A stretch of DNA of 64,000 nucleotides from Candidatus Adamsella avium (GTDB lineage: Bacteria > Cyanobacteriota > Vampirovibrionia > Gastranaerophilales > CAJFVJ01), in assembly GCA_904420445.1 (NCBI GenBank), contig CAJFVJ010000002.1:62001-126000 (forward strand). The letters are read 5' to 3'. Positions 19,088 through 27,997 of this stretch are shown one piece after another; position 1 is the first letter of the stretch, and each line of letters opens with the position of its first letter. Under the pieces are notes generated by a model that made no database searches, was not told where the DNA came from, and saw only the letters and a list, made by a program, of their open reading frames with translations. A program made the position numbers and the translations under genes.

Positions 19088-19282
19088 TTATATACTATAC
19101 AAAGGTTTTATGGTTACCGAGTAACCTTTCTTGATCTCACTAAGGGACTTGTACAACTTTGATATTGCTTCTTTTTCCGTTTTGCCAAAACCGATGAGGT
19201 TCAGCATTATGCAGTTAGCAACAAATGTGTTGTTGGTGCGGGTTTTATAAATCAGGGCGGGATATTCAACTGTTTTATCCAA
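19088..19282 (-). CDS. HicB-like small protein (64 aa), orphan
   Basis: The protein begins with a TTG codon preceded by AAAGGAC at a good distance. The pattern Y-P-A-L-I-Y-K...G-F-G-K-T-E-K-E-A-I-S-K-L matches the HicB antitoxin/partial RNase H-like fold. No HicA (double-stranded-RNA-binding toxin) is visible on either side, and the C-terminal DNA-binding tail of true antitoxins is absent. It is probably a stand-alone HicB-fold protein. Confidence 0.55.
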   Translation of the reverse strand: MDKTVEYPALIYKTRTNNTFVANCIMLNLIGFGKTEKEAISKLYKSLSEIKKGYSVTIKPLYSI

Positions 19283-19502
19283 TTTTTTTGTCCTTTATAA
19301 AACTCACAATTTGGTTATCGGATGATTTGAAAATAATATTTAATTTTTTTCTTGAATCTCATATGAATAGAGGAGTAAAGTTCTTGAAAGTGTTGGTATG
19401 AACTGGTTTCTTCGTTTGTAAATTTTTTTTTTGGCAGGTGTCAAAAATTTTTTATGTTCCTAATTAATATAATTATATTAAACAATGGAGATTTTCTAAA
19501 AA

Positions 19503-20579
19503 ATGGTTCAACCAATCACCCAGATATTCGGAGGTTATAAACCTTCTTCCTCTTCTGGTTTGAAAAAACAAACAACTCAACAGAATATCAGTTCACCGTA
19601 TTCTGCAAGCAATACAAGCCTCGATTCTTCAGCTTCAGCGGCAGCAAGAACAATGGCGTCGGCATCTATAACTTTTTCGGGAGTTTTTATTCCGCAAAAA
19701 GTCAGTTCTGCAATAGACGCAGCAGACAATATGCGCCATAATGCCGATGAAAAAATAGAAAAAATAAACAAGCTGACGGATAAAACAATAAAACCAATTA
19801 CAGAGAGAGCTAATAAACTGGCTGATGAAACACTTGCAGCAATAAGAGAAGGAAAAAAGAACAACTATTCTGATGTTTTGGACGAAAACGGTGTAATTCG
19901 AAGAAGTTTTGAGATGAACGGTGCAAAACCTGCCTCAATGACAGAATATGCTCAAGACGGTTCCCAGAAAAGAAAAATTTATTTTCTTGGTAATGAGTGG
20001 ATTGGGATTGAAGAGGGAAACATTGAGCTGTTTTTAAAAAACAATGAAATAGTCGAATACAGAGAGGGAGTTGTATATGACTATTCTCCCGGTGGAAAAG
20101 ACACCATAGAAAAAGATTTATTGTTTGAAAACGGCAAACCTGTTCTCTATAAGGAAGGAATAGAATATAGCCCTAATTTGGAAAGAGCCGCAAAGAAGTT
20201 GTCTTTTGATGAATCATGGAACCCTTGTATCTATGAAGAAGGGGTTGAGTCTTGTTCGCTGAGAGGAGAAAGATATGTCAAAGCATCGAGTGAGCTTTGT
20301 TTTGATGAAGGTATACCTATTCTTTATAAAGAAGGGGTGTCAAATGGCTTTTTTAAAAACAGAGTAGCTGATAGGGTGCTGACATATGATGAAGAAGGGG
20401 CGGTTTCATCTTATCAGGAAGGTGTTAAACCCTTGTTCCTTGACTCTGATAAGATTTTGTCTTTTAGACATGAAAAACCGACTTTCTACGCAGATTATAA
20501 TAATGACTCTGAAGGAAGTTCGAGATTGAATGACTGCTTTTTGAAAATTGGAAATAAGTGGGTTCGTTCAAAAATATAA
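19503..20579 (+). CDS. Hypothetical protein with five Y-x-E-G-[V/I] repeats
   Basis: A 358-residue protein of unknown function. The N-terminal 50 residues are Ser/Thr/Ala-rich, followed by T-F-S-G at 57-60, a motif shared in spirit with other hypotheticals in this window. Residues 70-115 are helical. From about residue 165 a repeat appears: Y-x-E-G-[V/I] at 186, 216, 244, 275 and 304, spaced 28-31 residues, each preceded by a short beta-like F-D/E-x-G segment. There is no signal peptide or membrane segment. It resembles the regular beta-repeats of secreted effectors or adhesins, but no family is recognised. Confidence 0.6.
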   Translation: MVQPITQIFGGYKPSSSSGLKKQTTQQNISSPYSASNTSLDSSASAAARTMASASITFSGVFIPQKVSSAIDAADNMRHNADEKIEKINKLTDKTIKPITERANKLADETLAAIREGKKNNYSDVLDENGVIRRSFEMNGAKPASMTEYAQDGSQKRKIYFLGNEWIGIEEGNIELFLKNNEIVEYREGVVYDYSPGGKDTIEKDLLFENGKPVLYKEGIEYSPNLERAAKKLSFDESWNPCIYEEGVESCSLRGERYVKASSELCFDEGIPILYKEGVSNGFFKNRVADRVLTYDEEGAVSSYQEGVKPLFLDSDKILSFRHEKPTFYADYNNDSEGSSRLNDCFLKIGNKWVRSKI

Positions 20580-20600
20580 AAATTCAAAAAAATACTGCTA

Positions 20601-20640
20601 AAAACAAGACCTCAGCAAATTATTGCTGGGGTCTTGTTTT
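20601..20640. terminator. Bidirectional terminator
   Basis: A long near-perfect inverted repeat (AAAACAAGACCTCAGCAA, loop ATTA, TTGCTGGGGTCTTGTTTT) lies between the convergent stops of the repeat protein and the GltD-like gene, with A and T ends on both strands. Confidence 0.85.
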
Positions 20641-20658
20641 GTGTTGAATAGAACAATT

Positions 20659-22059
20659 TTATTTTGCGCAAACGGGTTGGGCTGCGAGGTATTCATTGAT
20701 TGCTTTAGCAGCACGTTTTCCTGCACCCATTGCGTTGATAGCTGTTGATTCTCCTGTCGGAGCGACGTCACCGCCTGCGAATACTCCTTCGATAGAGGTT
20801 TTGCCGCTTTCAGGGTCAATAACAATGTAACCTTTTTTGTCTGTTTGGAGGTTGAGATGGTCTGCTTCGGCTGAACGCTGGATAATCGGATTCGGATTTG
20901 TACCGAGCGCAACAACGACTGTATCAACATCCATATCAACAATTTTACCTTCGATAGGAACAGGACGTCTTCTTCCGCTTTCATCAGGTTCACCGAGTTC
21001 CATTACCTGAAGTTTGAGGTTTTTGACATATCCGTCTTCGCCTTCGATTACAACAGGTGAGTGCAGAAGTTTGAAGATAATCCCTTCTTCTTTTGCGTGG
21101 ATTATTTCTGCTTTTCTTGCCGGCAATTCTTCTTCAGAACGGCGGTAGACGATAGTTACCTCATCAAAGCCGATTCTTTTTGCGACTCTTGCCGCATCCA
21201 TTGCAGTGTTTCCGCCTCCGATGATAGCAACTTTTTTGCCGACTCTGATAGGTGTCGGAGAGTTTTCGTCGTTTGCTTTCATCAGGTTTACACGGGTCAA
21301 AAATTCGTTTGCCGAATAAACTCCGTTCAGGTTTTCGCCGTCGATGTGCAGCATTTTGGGAGTACCTGCTCCGCTGCATACAAAAATTGCGTCAAATCCG
21401 TCTGCTTTCAAGTCGTTGATTGAAAGCGAGCGCCCTATAATAACGTTTTTAACGAATTTAACTCCCATTTCACGAAGAGAATCAAGTTCTCTATCGAGTA
21501 CATTTCGTGGAAGTCTGAATGATGGGATACCGTATCTCAAAACCCCTCCGAAGGCATGCAGCGCTTCGAATACGGTAACATCATGCCCTGCTTTTCTCAG
21601 GTCTGCTGCTGCACTTATGCCGGCACATCCTGAGCCGATGATGGCAACTTTTTTGCCGCTCGGAACAATTGTTGTTTTTTCAACTTCCGAGTTGTCTGCA
21701 ACAAATCTTTCGAGGTTTCCTATTGCAACAGCTTCGCCTTTTATGCCGAGGACACATTGTCCTTCACACTGTCTTTCCTGCGGGCAGACTCTTCCGCATA
21801 CGGCAGGCAGAAGGCTTGATTCTCTGATGATATCGCCTGCTTTTTGGATATTACCTTCTTTTACTTCTGCAATGAATGCAGGGATGTTGATGTTAACAGG
21901 ACATCCTTTGATACATCTTGCGTTTTTACAGTTGAGGCATCTTGATGCTTCAGTGAGTGCCTGTTCTTTTGTGAAGCTTTTTTCTACTTCTTCAAAGTTT
22001 TTATTTCTGTAATCGGGAGCAAGAGCTTCCTGAACTTGTCTTTTTTTCTGTTCAACCAT
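20659..22059 (-). CDS. NADPH-dependent glutamate synthase small-subunit-like flavoprotein (GltA/GltD family)
   Basis: A 466-residue FAD- and NADPH-binding electron-transfer protein with N-terminal Fe-S motifs: C41, C44, C49, C53 and C88, C92, C98, C102. The FAD loop is VAIIGSGCAGISAA (138-151), and a second Rossmann loop (VAIIGGGNTAMDAA) binds NADPH. It is the TIGR01316-like single-subunit form common in anaerobes. It may work as glutamate synthase with a partner elsewhere or as the NfnB/SudA subunit of an NADH-ferredoxin oxidoreductase; no NfnA-type partner is adjacent, so the exact role stays open. Confidence 0.85.
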   Translation of the reverse strand: MVEQKKRQVQEALAPDYRNKNFEEVEKSFTKEQALTEASRCLNCKNARCIKGCPVNINIPAFIAEVKEGNIQKAGDIIRESSLLPAVCGRVCPQERQCEGQCVLGIKGEAVAIGNLERFVADNSEVEKTTIVPSGKKVAIIGSGCAGISAAADLRKAGHDVTVFEALHAFGGVLRYGIPSFRLPRNVLDRELDSLREMGVKFVKNVIIGRSLSINDLKADGFDAIFVCSGAGTPKMLHIDGENLNGVYSANEFLTRVNLMKANDENSPTPIRVGKKVAIIGGGNTAMDAARVAKRIGFDEVTIVYRRSEEELPARKAEIIHAKEEGIIFKLLHSPVVIEGEDGYVKNLKLQVMELGEPDESGRRRPVPIEGKIVDMDVDTVVVALGTNPNPIIQRSAEADHLNLQTDKKGYIVIDPESGKTSIEGVFAGGDVAPTGESTAINAMGAGKRAAKAINEYLAAQPVCAK

Positions 22060-22189
22060 AATTCCGTTACCCTCTGATACTCATATACAAATATTATAGC
22101 GTGAAAAAGTTTTTATAAAAGATTTTTTATAAAAATATATATTTGTTTTATAATCAATAATCGATGGCATTAAAACAAAGGTATCTTTG

Positions 22190-23296
22190 ATGAGCGGAAA
22201 AAAAGTTCTTTTAATTTTCGGGACACGTCCTGAGGCGATAAAGATGGCGCCTTTGGTTATAGAGCTGAAAAAACATGACGAATTTGAACCTGTAGTCTGT
22301 GTAAGCGCACAGCATCGCCAGATGCTTGATCAGGTGCTCGAGCTGTTTGAGATAAAACCTGATTTTGACCTTGATATTATGAAAGAAAATCAAAACCTCT
22401 GGAGTTTGACATCTGATATACTTTTGAAAACAAAGGATGTAATCGAACGTACAAAACCTGATGTCGTTCTTGTCCATGGAGATACAACAACAGCACTTGC
22501 CTCGAGTTTGTCGGCTTTTTATGCAAAGGTGCCTATCGGACATGTTGAGGCAGGGTTGAGAACTTTTGATAAGTATTATCCTTTCCCTGAGGAGATAAAC
22601 AGGGTAGTAGCTGATAGTGTGTCATCTTATCATTTTGCGCCGACTGATGAAGCTGTTGAAAATCTCAAAAAATCGGCAATTCCATCTGAAAATATTGTCA
22701 AAACAGGTAATACGGTTATTGATGCTTTGCTTTATACAGCAGAGAACAAACCGGCAAATCTTGATTATTTGAATTTGAATAAAAATTTGAAAACTATATT
22801 GATGACCTCTCACAGAAGAGAAAATTTCGGAAAACCTCTTGAATCGATTTGTGATGCGATTTTGGAGCTTGTTGAAAAAAACGGTGATATACAGGTTGTT
22901 TATCCTGTTCATCTCAATCCGAATGTTCGAGAAGTTGTGTTCAGAAAACTTTCTGACCATGAGAGAATAATTCTCACAGAACCTATGGAGTATGCTCCTT
23001 TTGTGACGATGATGAATAAGGCTGATATAATTCTTACCGATTCAGGAGGCATTCAGGAGGAAGCTCCGTCGTTGAAGAAACCCGTGCTTGTTCTTCGGGA
23101 TACGACAGAAAGGCCAGAAGCTGTCAAATCAGGTGCAGTCAAGCTTGTCGGAACGTCGAAAGAAAAAATCGTTGGCGAAACTCAAAAGCTGCTTGATTCA
23201 AAACAGCATTATGAAAAAATGCTCTCGGGAGAGAACCCTTATGGGGATGGAAGGGCGTCAGAGAGAATTATAAAATTTTTATCGGAAAAGTTGTAA
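22190..23296 (+). CDS. wecB: UDP-N-acetylglucosamine 2-epimerase (non-hydrolysing)
   Basis: Converts UDP-GlcNAc to UDP-ManNAc for surface polysaccharide. It has 368 residues from the ATG at 22190 (an upstream TTG is in frame but lacks spacing). Family features are FGTRPEAIKMAP, CVSAQHRQMLDQ, VHGDTTTAL, VEAGLRTFD, SHRRENFG, LTDSGGIQEEAP and LRDTTERPE. It is divergent from the GltD-like gene and 22 bases ahead of a 71-residue unknown. With kdsA elsewhere in the window it supports an elaborate envelope. Confidence 0.95.
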   Translation: MSGKKVLLIFGTRPEAIKMAPLVIELKKHDEFEPVVCVSAQHRQMLDQVLELFEIKPDFDLDIMKENQNLWSLTSDILLKTKDVIERTKPDVVLVHGDTTTALASSLSAFYAKVPIGHVEAGLRTFDKYYPFPEEINRVVADSVSSYHFAPTDEAVENLKKSAIPSENIVKTGNTVIDALLYTAENKPANLDYLNLNKNLKTILMTSHRRENFGKPLESICDAILELVEKNGDIQVVYPVHLNPNVREVVFRKLSDHERIILTEPMEYAPFVTMMNKADIILTDSGGIQEEAPSLKKPVLVLRDTTERPEAVKSGAVKLVGTSKEKIVGETQKLLDSKQHYEKMLSGENPYGDGRASERIIKFLSEKL

Positions 23297-23318
23297 ATTT
23301 ATATAAAGGGAAAGAGCA

Positions 23319-23534
23319 ATGGACAAAATAACAATCCGTTCAGACAGAGATACCGATTATACTTTTTTGTATAAAGGACAGGAAACAGTTTTGAAAGCAG
23401 GCGGCATTCTTAGCATTGCAGGCGGGCTTGATGATGTTGTTCTTCCTACCTGTGCGATGAAGATTATTCAAAATCTGATTGTAATCAAACAGGATGTGCC
23501 GAAAGTTCACAAAAAAGAAGACTTCGAAAAATAA
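23319..23534 (+). CDS. Small hypothetical protein (71 aa)
   Basis: Unrecognised. A good AAAGGGAAAGAG site sits before the ATG, and it is 22 bases after wecB on the same strand, so co-transcription is likely. The sequence is beta-like with several charged residues and no signal peptide. It ends three bases from the convergent reductase stop. A link to polysaccharide synthesis is only positional. Confidence 0.6.
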   Translation: MDKITIRSDRDTDYTFLYKGQETVLKAGGILSIAGGLDDVVLPTCAMKIIQNLIVIKQDVPKVHKKEDFEK

Positions 23535-23537
23535 TTT

Positions 23538-24263
23538 TTAACCGAGGCTCAGACCGGCGCAGAGATTAAGGCTTTGTCCCGTTATTCCTTTTGCATCATC
23601 AGAGATGATGTAGGAGGTGAGTTTTGCTATTTCTTCAGGCTTGATAAATCTATGCTGCGGGATACAGTCAAGTTCTTCCTGCTCATTGAGATTGTCTGAG
23701 AAAGCTTGCTCTGTCAGGTCTGTTTTTACCCACCCCGGGTTAATTGTATTTATTGTAATTCCGTATTCCGCCAGTTCAAGCCCGAGAGCTTTTGTCATGC
23801 CGATTAAGCCTGCTTTTGAAGCGGAATATAAAGATGCGTTTGCTTCGCCGACTGCTCCGCTGATAGAGCCGATGTTGATAATCCTACCCCATCTCTGTTC
23901 TTTCATTCCTTTTGCTGCAAGGACTGAGAGTTTGTAGGGGATTTCGAGGTTCAGTTTGAGCAGTCTTTCGATATCGTCGTTTGAAGTTTTTTCTACAGGA
24001 CTCCAGATATATTCTCCTGCGTTGTTAATTATCACATCAACTCCCCCGAGAGAGGAAGAGGCTTTTTGAAAAAGTTTTTTATAATTGTCATCGAGGAGCA
24101 AATCGCCTGCGAAAAAGTCTTGAGCGTTGATTTGTTTGCAGAGTTCCTCGAGTTTTTTTTCGTTTCTTCCTGCAATAAACACGCTGTGAGAAGATGCCAG
24201 TTCCTTTGCGATGCTTCTTCCGATTCCTTTTGTTGCTCCTGTAATTAAAATTCTTCTTTTCAT
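23538..24263 (-). CDS. Short-chain dehydrogenase/reductase, FabG-like
   Basis: A 241-residue NAD(P)-dependent oxidoreductase with the Rossmann loop GATKGIGRSIAKEL and the active-site Y-x3-K in LYSASKAGL. It resembles 3-oxoacyl-ACP reductase (FabG) in size and motifs, and could serve fatty-acid elongation, although it is not in a fab operon; other SDR substrates are equally possible. It has no clear ribosome site. Confidence 0.8.
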   Translation of the reverse strand: MKRRILITGATKGIGRSIAKELASSHSVFIAGRNEKKLEELCKQINAQDFFAGDLLLDDNYKKLFQKASSSLGGVDVIINNAGEYIWSPVEKTSNDDIERLLKLNLEIPYKLSVLAAKGMKEQRWGRIINIGSISGAVGEANASLYSASKAGLIGMTKALGLELAEYGITINTINPGWVKTDLTEQAFSDNLNEQEELDCIPQHRFIKPEEIAKLTSYIISDDAKGITGQSLNLCAGLSLG

Positions 24264-24354
24264 AAACTAAAGTATAGCATATGAACAGTAATAAGAAATC
24301 TTAATATATTTGTTTGATTAAGCAAAATCAAATAAAATATCAAAAGGGAAGTTA

Positions 24355-25635
24355 GTGCAGAGAAAGCTCATGAAAGTAACAAATACAAGTTTTACGGATT
24401 TTTTGAAAAAAGCTGGATGTTTTGAAATACCTGCTTTTCAGAGGAATTATGTGTGGTCTTTAAAACAATGGCAGCAGCTTTTTGATGATGTGCTGAGTCT
24501 TTCACGTTATGAGAAGATGAAAAAACACTTCCTTGGAACAGTTGTTTATGAACCGACAAATCTTGTTCAAATATCCAAAACAAATATAGTCAGACTGATA
24601 GACGGACAGCAGAGAATCATTACGTTGTCTTTGCTTCTTGCTGCATTGCAGAATTTGATGTATGAAGAAAACGATGAAGACAGCATCAGCCTTAGCGAAG
24701 AAATAAGAAGTTTGTTATTTAACAATGATAAAGATTGCCCTTACAAAATTATGCTGAACAGCAATGATGAAGAGGTTTATTCTTCTTTGCTTGACGGCGA
24801 AGATAATCTGAAAACGGATGCTTTGATTTTTAAGGCTTATGAATTTTTCAAAAATCAGATAAAATCAACAAAAGTTCTGCCATGTGTTTTGTTTGAAACA
24901 ATAAAAAAACTTGAAATAGTTGATATGGCTCTTGAGTCAGAAGTTGATAATTCTCAGCTGATTTTTGACAGCTTGAATTCAACCGGCGTAAGGCTCTCTC
25001 AGGTTGATCAGATAAAGAATTTTATTCTGCTTGGAACAACCGGAGAAGAACAGGATGAACTCTTCGAAAAATACTGGAGTCCGATGGTTCAGTCTTTTGA
25101 TAGTGTAGGATGCGGCAATCGTTTGAGTGATTTTATCAGGGATTATCTTACTATCCAAAATAACGGGTCTATTCCGAAGGAAGAATCTGTCTATGAAGAG
25201 TTTTGCAGATTTTTTATGAACAGGCTCAAACTTCAGTCCCGCAGCACTGTTGTAAAACATCTTGTGAAATATTCAAAGTATTATGTAAAGATGATTTCTG
25301 CTACACTCAGAGATAAAGATGTCCGTATGCATATTCAGGCAATAAACGATATAGACGCAAAAGATGCTTATCCGTTTTTGATGGAAGTGTTCGAAGACTT
25401 TGAAAGCGAGCTGATTGACAAAGAGATTTTGCTTGAAATTCTTTCTACTGTCGAGAATTTTGTGGCAAACAGAGATAAGCTGATACATCCTGAAAAAACG
25501 TTTGTAACACTGAGCAATGATGTAAATCAGATGCTTGCTTTGAAACATTTTACTCCGAAGATTGTCAAAAACTCAAAGAAGATGACTATCAATGACCTGC
25601 TTGATGAAGGCGAAAACGAAAATTTGAGCGCATAA
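24355..25635 (+). CDS. DUF262 domain protein (GmrS/ParB-like), standalone
   Basis: A 426-residue protein with DUF262 hallmarks: FEIPAFQRNYVW (23-34), DGQQR (83-87) and a later FDSLNSTGVRLSQVDQIKNF segment. DUF262 is the NTPase/nicking part of GmrSD-type type IV restriction enzymes, which usually also contain an HNH (DUF1524) domain. The C-terminal 200 residues here have no visible HNH motif, so it may act with a separate partner or be an anti-phage or regulatory protein. The GTG start has a nearby AAGGGAAG; an ATG at 24370 is a possible alternative. Confidence 0.75.
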   Translation: MQRKLMKVTNTSFTDFLKKAGCFEIPAFQRNYVWSLKQWQQLFDDVLSLSRYEKMKKHFLGTVVYEPTNLVQISKTNIVRLIDGQQRIITLSLLLAALQNLMYEENDEDSISLSEEIRSLLFNNDKDCPYKIMLNSNDEEVYSSLLDGEDNLKTDALIFKAYEFFKNQIKSTKVLPCVLFETIKKLEIVDMALESEVDNSQLIFDSLNSTGVRLSQVDQIKNFILLGTTGEEQDELFEKYWSPMVQSFDSVGCGNRLSDFIRDYLTIQNNGSIPKEESVYEEFCRFFMNRLKLQSRSTVVKHLVKYSKYYVKMISATLRDKDVRMHIQAINDIDAKDAYPFLMEVFEDFESELIDKEILLEILSTVENFVANRDKLIHPEKTFVTLSNDVNQMLALKHFTPKIVKNSKKMTINDLLDEGENENLSA

Positions 25636-25636
25636 A

Positions 25637-25667
25637 AAATATATCTGCTCAAAGAGCAGATATATTT
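25637..25667. terminator. Bidirectional terminator
   Basis: AAATATATCTGCTC, loop AAA, GAGCAGATATATTT, between the convergent DUF262 gene and the 290-residue hypothetical. Confidence 0.8.
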
Positions 25668-25670
25668 GAA

Positions 25671-26543
25671 TTAATTTGAACTTTGATATGATTTCTTAAA
25701 CTCTTCAAGAGCATTGTAAGTTTTTGTTCTTAAATTTTGCAGTGAGTTATACACTTCTTCATAAGTTGCAGCATAACTATCAAGACTCATATCTTTAGGA
25801 GGGTTTTTTAATATATTGAATTTGTTTGTCAATTCTTCCTGAACAGATTGAATGAAAGGTTCTAGTACCTTTTTACGTTTTTCTGTATAGAACGATTCTC
25901 TTTCTATACTTTTTTTTATGCCGGATATTGACTCTTTAATTTTTTCATCCGGAAGCTCCGATATATCTTCTACTACATGGATCTCTTTCAACCAATCAAT
26001 TATATCATTGAAAGATTTTGGAGCATCAATATTATCGTTTAATTTTTTATTTAGGGCTTTAATATCACTGGAAAGGTATTGATGCGTGGATGCTGTAAAC
26101 AAAGGTGCTTTTTCTATGTCTCCATAACCCTCTATACCTTTTTTTATGATTTCAGGTGGTAGCATATGCTCTATAATCTCGTCTAGCTTTACATAATACT
26201 TGCTAGTTATTTCATTTCTTTCAGGTCCGCAAGCTGCTAAGTAGTTATTATATAAATTTTGATATTCCGTCAAGAGTTCTTTTTTTTCAGGACTTAATTT
26301 TTGTGTTGCTTTTGCTACATCAGATGTTTCAATATCCGGAGCTTTTCCTTTTTTCAGGCTTACCGCTATGGCTACTGCAGCAGCTCCAGCTGCGGCAAGT
26401 GCTCCAAGTGCTGCAATAATTTTTTTATTATTATTCTTTGTTTCGCTCGGTTTAGTGCTTTGCTCTGGTGCAGGCAGCGGATAAGAGGGAAGAGGATATT
26501 TTTTTTCTTGTATACCTGAAGAAAAATTTGTAGAAATATTCAT
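25671..26543 (-). CDS. Hypothetical protein with one membrane helix and long coiled-coil-like domain
   Basis: A 290-residue unknown. It has a short N-terminal region with N-F-S-S-G at residues 6-10, a Pro/Lys-rich linker, a hydrophobic Ala/Gly-rich helix at about 42-62 (AALGALAAAGAAAVAIAVS), and then about 225 charged, helical residues. The topology suggests a protein tethered by one helix with a large soluble tail; the N-terminus is not a classical signal peptide. It is flanked by similar lineage-type hypotheticals. No function is recognised. Confidence 0.55.
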   Translation of the reverse strand: MNISTNFSSGIQEKKYPLPSYPLPAPEQSTKPSETKNNNKKIIAALGALAAAGAAAVAIAVSLKKGKAPDIETSDVAKATQKLSPEKKELLTEYQNLYNNYLAACGPERNEITSKYYVKLDEIIEHMLPPEIIKKGIEGYGDIEKAPLFTASTHQYLSSDIKALNKKLNDNIDAPKSFNDIIDWLKEIHVVEDISELPDEKIKESISGIKKSIERESFYTEKRKKVLEPFIQSVQEELTNKFNILKNPPKDMSLDSYAATYEEVYNSLQNLRTKTYNALEEFKKSYQSSN

Positions 26544-26613
26544 AACCTTGATTCCTTTCCTGAAAAGTGTATATAAATATTAAAAACAAAAGTATAAAAA
26601 TTTTTGACATATT

Positions 26614-26654
26614 TAAAAAAAGAGATAAAGTTTTATTAAGCTTTATCTCTTTTC
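26614..26654 (-). terminator. Terminator after the 80-residue gene
   Basis: On the minus strand, stem AAAGAGATAAAG/CTTTATCTCTTT is followed by a T-run. It lies 23 bases beyond the stop at 26677. Confidence 0.8.
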
Positions 26655-26676
26655 AAAATTTATATAGTCTTTTGAC

Positions 26677-26919
26677 TTATGCTTGCGGTGCAGTAGCTGC
26701 TTTTGAAGGAACAAAAGTGTCCTGCTGAGGTTGCCCTGCCAATTTTGATGTATCAATAGGACCGAGATTCGGAGTAGCCATTGCTATATTTTTATCAATA
26801 GCTTGTTCTACAGCTGGCATTTGTGCAGCGATTGCCTGTCCTTGAGTTTGTCCCTGCTGGCTTGCAGCCATAAGCATTTGTTCTGTTGTTGGAACTGTAT
26901 TTCCTACCGGCATTGTCAT
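26677..26919 (-). CDS. Small Gln/Ala/Pro-rich hypothetical protein (80 aa)
   Basis: Unrecognised; low-complexity, rich in Gln, Ala, Thr and Pro. An AAGGAAAC site precedes the ATG. The tail QPQQDTFVPSKA resembles QPAKDTFEKS in the 298-residue phosphoribosyltransferase-like protein near 32 kb, which could be a shared short motif. It has no membrane segment or signal peptide. It lies between the 290-residue hypothetical and fabI, each with its own terminator. Confidence 0.55.
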   Translation of the reverse strand: MTMPVGNTVPTTEQMLMAASQQGQTQGQAIAAQMPAVEQAIDKNIAMATPNLGPIDTSKLAGQPQQDTFVPSKAATAPQA

Positions 26920-26993
26920 AATTTTAGTTTCCTTACCATAATAACCTTACAATAATATTAAAAATCAAAAATGCAAAAAAATTGACAGATTGT

Positions 26994-27032
26994 AAAAAAA
27001 AGATAAGGTTTTGTTACACCTTATCTTTTTTT
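26994..27032 (-). terminator. Terminator after fabI
   Basis: Inverted repeat AAGATAAGGT/ACCTTATCTT with a T-run on the minus strand, just past the fabI stop. Confidence 0.8.
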
Positions 27033-27050
27033 GCTTAGATTGTTTGTTTC

Positions 27051-27848
27051 TTATTGTTTCACAAGTCCTGCATCGGCTTCTGATACGCCCATAATGTTGA
27101 AACCGCAGTCAACATAGTGAACTTCGCCTGTTACGCCTGAAGACATATCAGAAGCGAGGTATAAACCTGCTTTGCCAACATCTTCAAGAGCAACGTTTCT
27201 TCTAAGAGGAGCTTTCATTGCTGCTACTTTGAGCATTGTATCAAAATCACCGATGCCTTTTGCTGCAAGTGTTTTGACAGGTCCTGCAGAGAGTGCGTTG
27301 ACTCTGATACCGTCTTGTCCGAATTCATAAGCAAGGTATCTGACTGTAGATTCTAAAGCAGCTTTTGCAACGCCCATAATGTTGTAGTTGCAAACGGCTC
27401 TGACTGAACCGAGGTATGTAAGCGCTGTGATTGTTGCTCCTTCGTTCATCAACGGTTTTGCATATCTTGCCATTGGAATTAAAGAATATGCGCTGACTCC
27501 GAGAGCTAAATCCCAGCCTGCTTTGGTTGTATCAGAGAATTTTCCGTGGAGGTCTTCTTTGTTTGCAAATGCTACGGCATGGATTACAAAATCGATGGTT
27601 CCATAGACTTTTTGATATTCTTCAAAAACATGTTTCATCTGTTCTTCGTTTGTTACATCGCATTCGATGATTAATTTTGAGTTCATCTCTTGTGCTATCG
27701 GAGTAACTCTGTCTTTCATCGCTTCGTTTGCATAAGTAAAAGCGATTTCTGCGCCGTTTTCATAAAGCTTTTGAGCTATGGCATAAGCAATTCCTCTTTT
27801 GTTGCTGACTCCGAAAATAATACCCTTTTTCCCTTGCATTAATGTCAT
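27051..27848 (-). CDS. fabI: Enoyl-[acyl-carrier-protein] reductase, FabI type
   Basis: Final reductive step of type II fatty-acid elongation. Its 265 residues start MTLMQGKKGIIFGVSNKRGIA, the FabI cofactor-binding variant; the catalytic Tyr-x6-Lys is in NYNIMGVAKAA. The start codon is preceded by GAGGA. It stands alone in its operon, with promoter sequence upstream and a terminator downstream. FabI is the triclosan/isoniazid-type target class. Confidence 0.95.
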   Translation of the reverse strand: MTLMQGKKGIIFGVSNKRGIAYAIAQKLYENGAEIAFTYANEAMKDRVTPIAQEMNSKLIIECDVTNEEQMKHVFEEYQKVYGTIDFVIHAVAFANKEDLHGKFSDTTKAGWDLALGVSAYSLIPMARYAKPLMNEGATITALTYLGSVRAVCNYNIMGVAKAALESTVRYLAYEFGQDGIRVNALSAGPVKTLAAKGIGDFDTMLKVAAMKAPLRRNVALEDVGKAGLYLASDMSSGVTGEVHYVDCGFNIMGVSEADAGLVKQ

Positions 27849-27941
27849 TCTTCGATCCTCTATAATTCTACGTTGTTATAATAATACATAATACAACAAG
27901 CATGCTTTTTTTGAAATATTAAGAAATAATGTATTTTTTAT

Positions 27942-27970
27942 TTGAGGTTTAAAATTTAATATACTATAAT
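27942..27970 (+). promoter_or_regulatory. Sigma70-type promoter for the rubrerythrin gene
   Basis: TTGAGG at 27942-27947 and TATAAT at 27965-27970 with a 17-base spacer lie 27 bases before the start codon, one of the cleanest promoters in the window. Confidence 0.65.
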
Positions 27971-27997
27971 AGAGCAAACGTAATGGAGGATTTAAAA

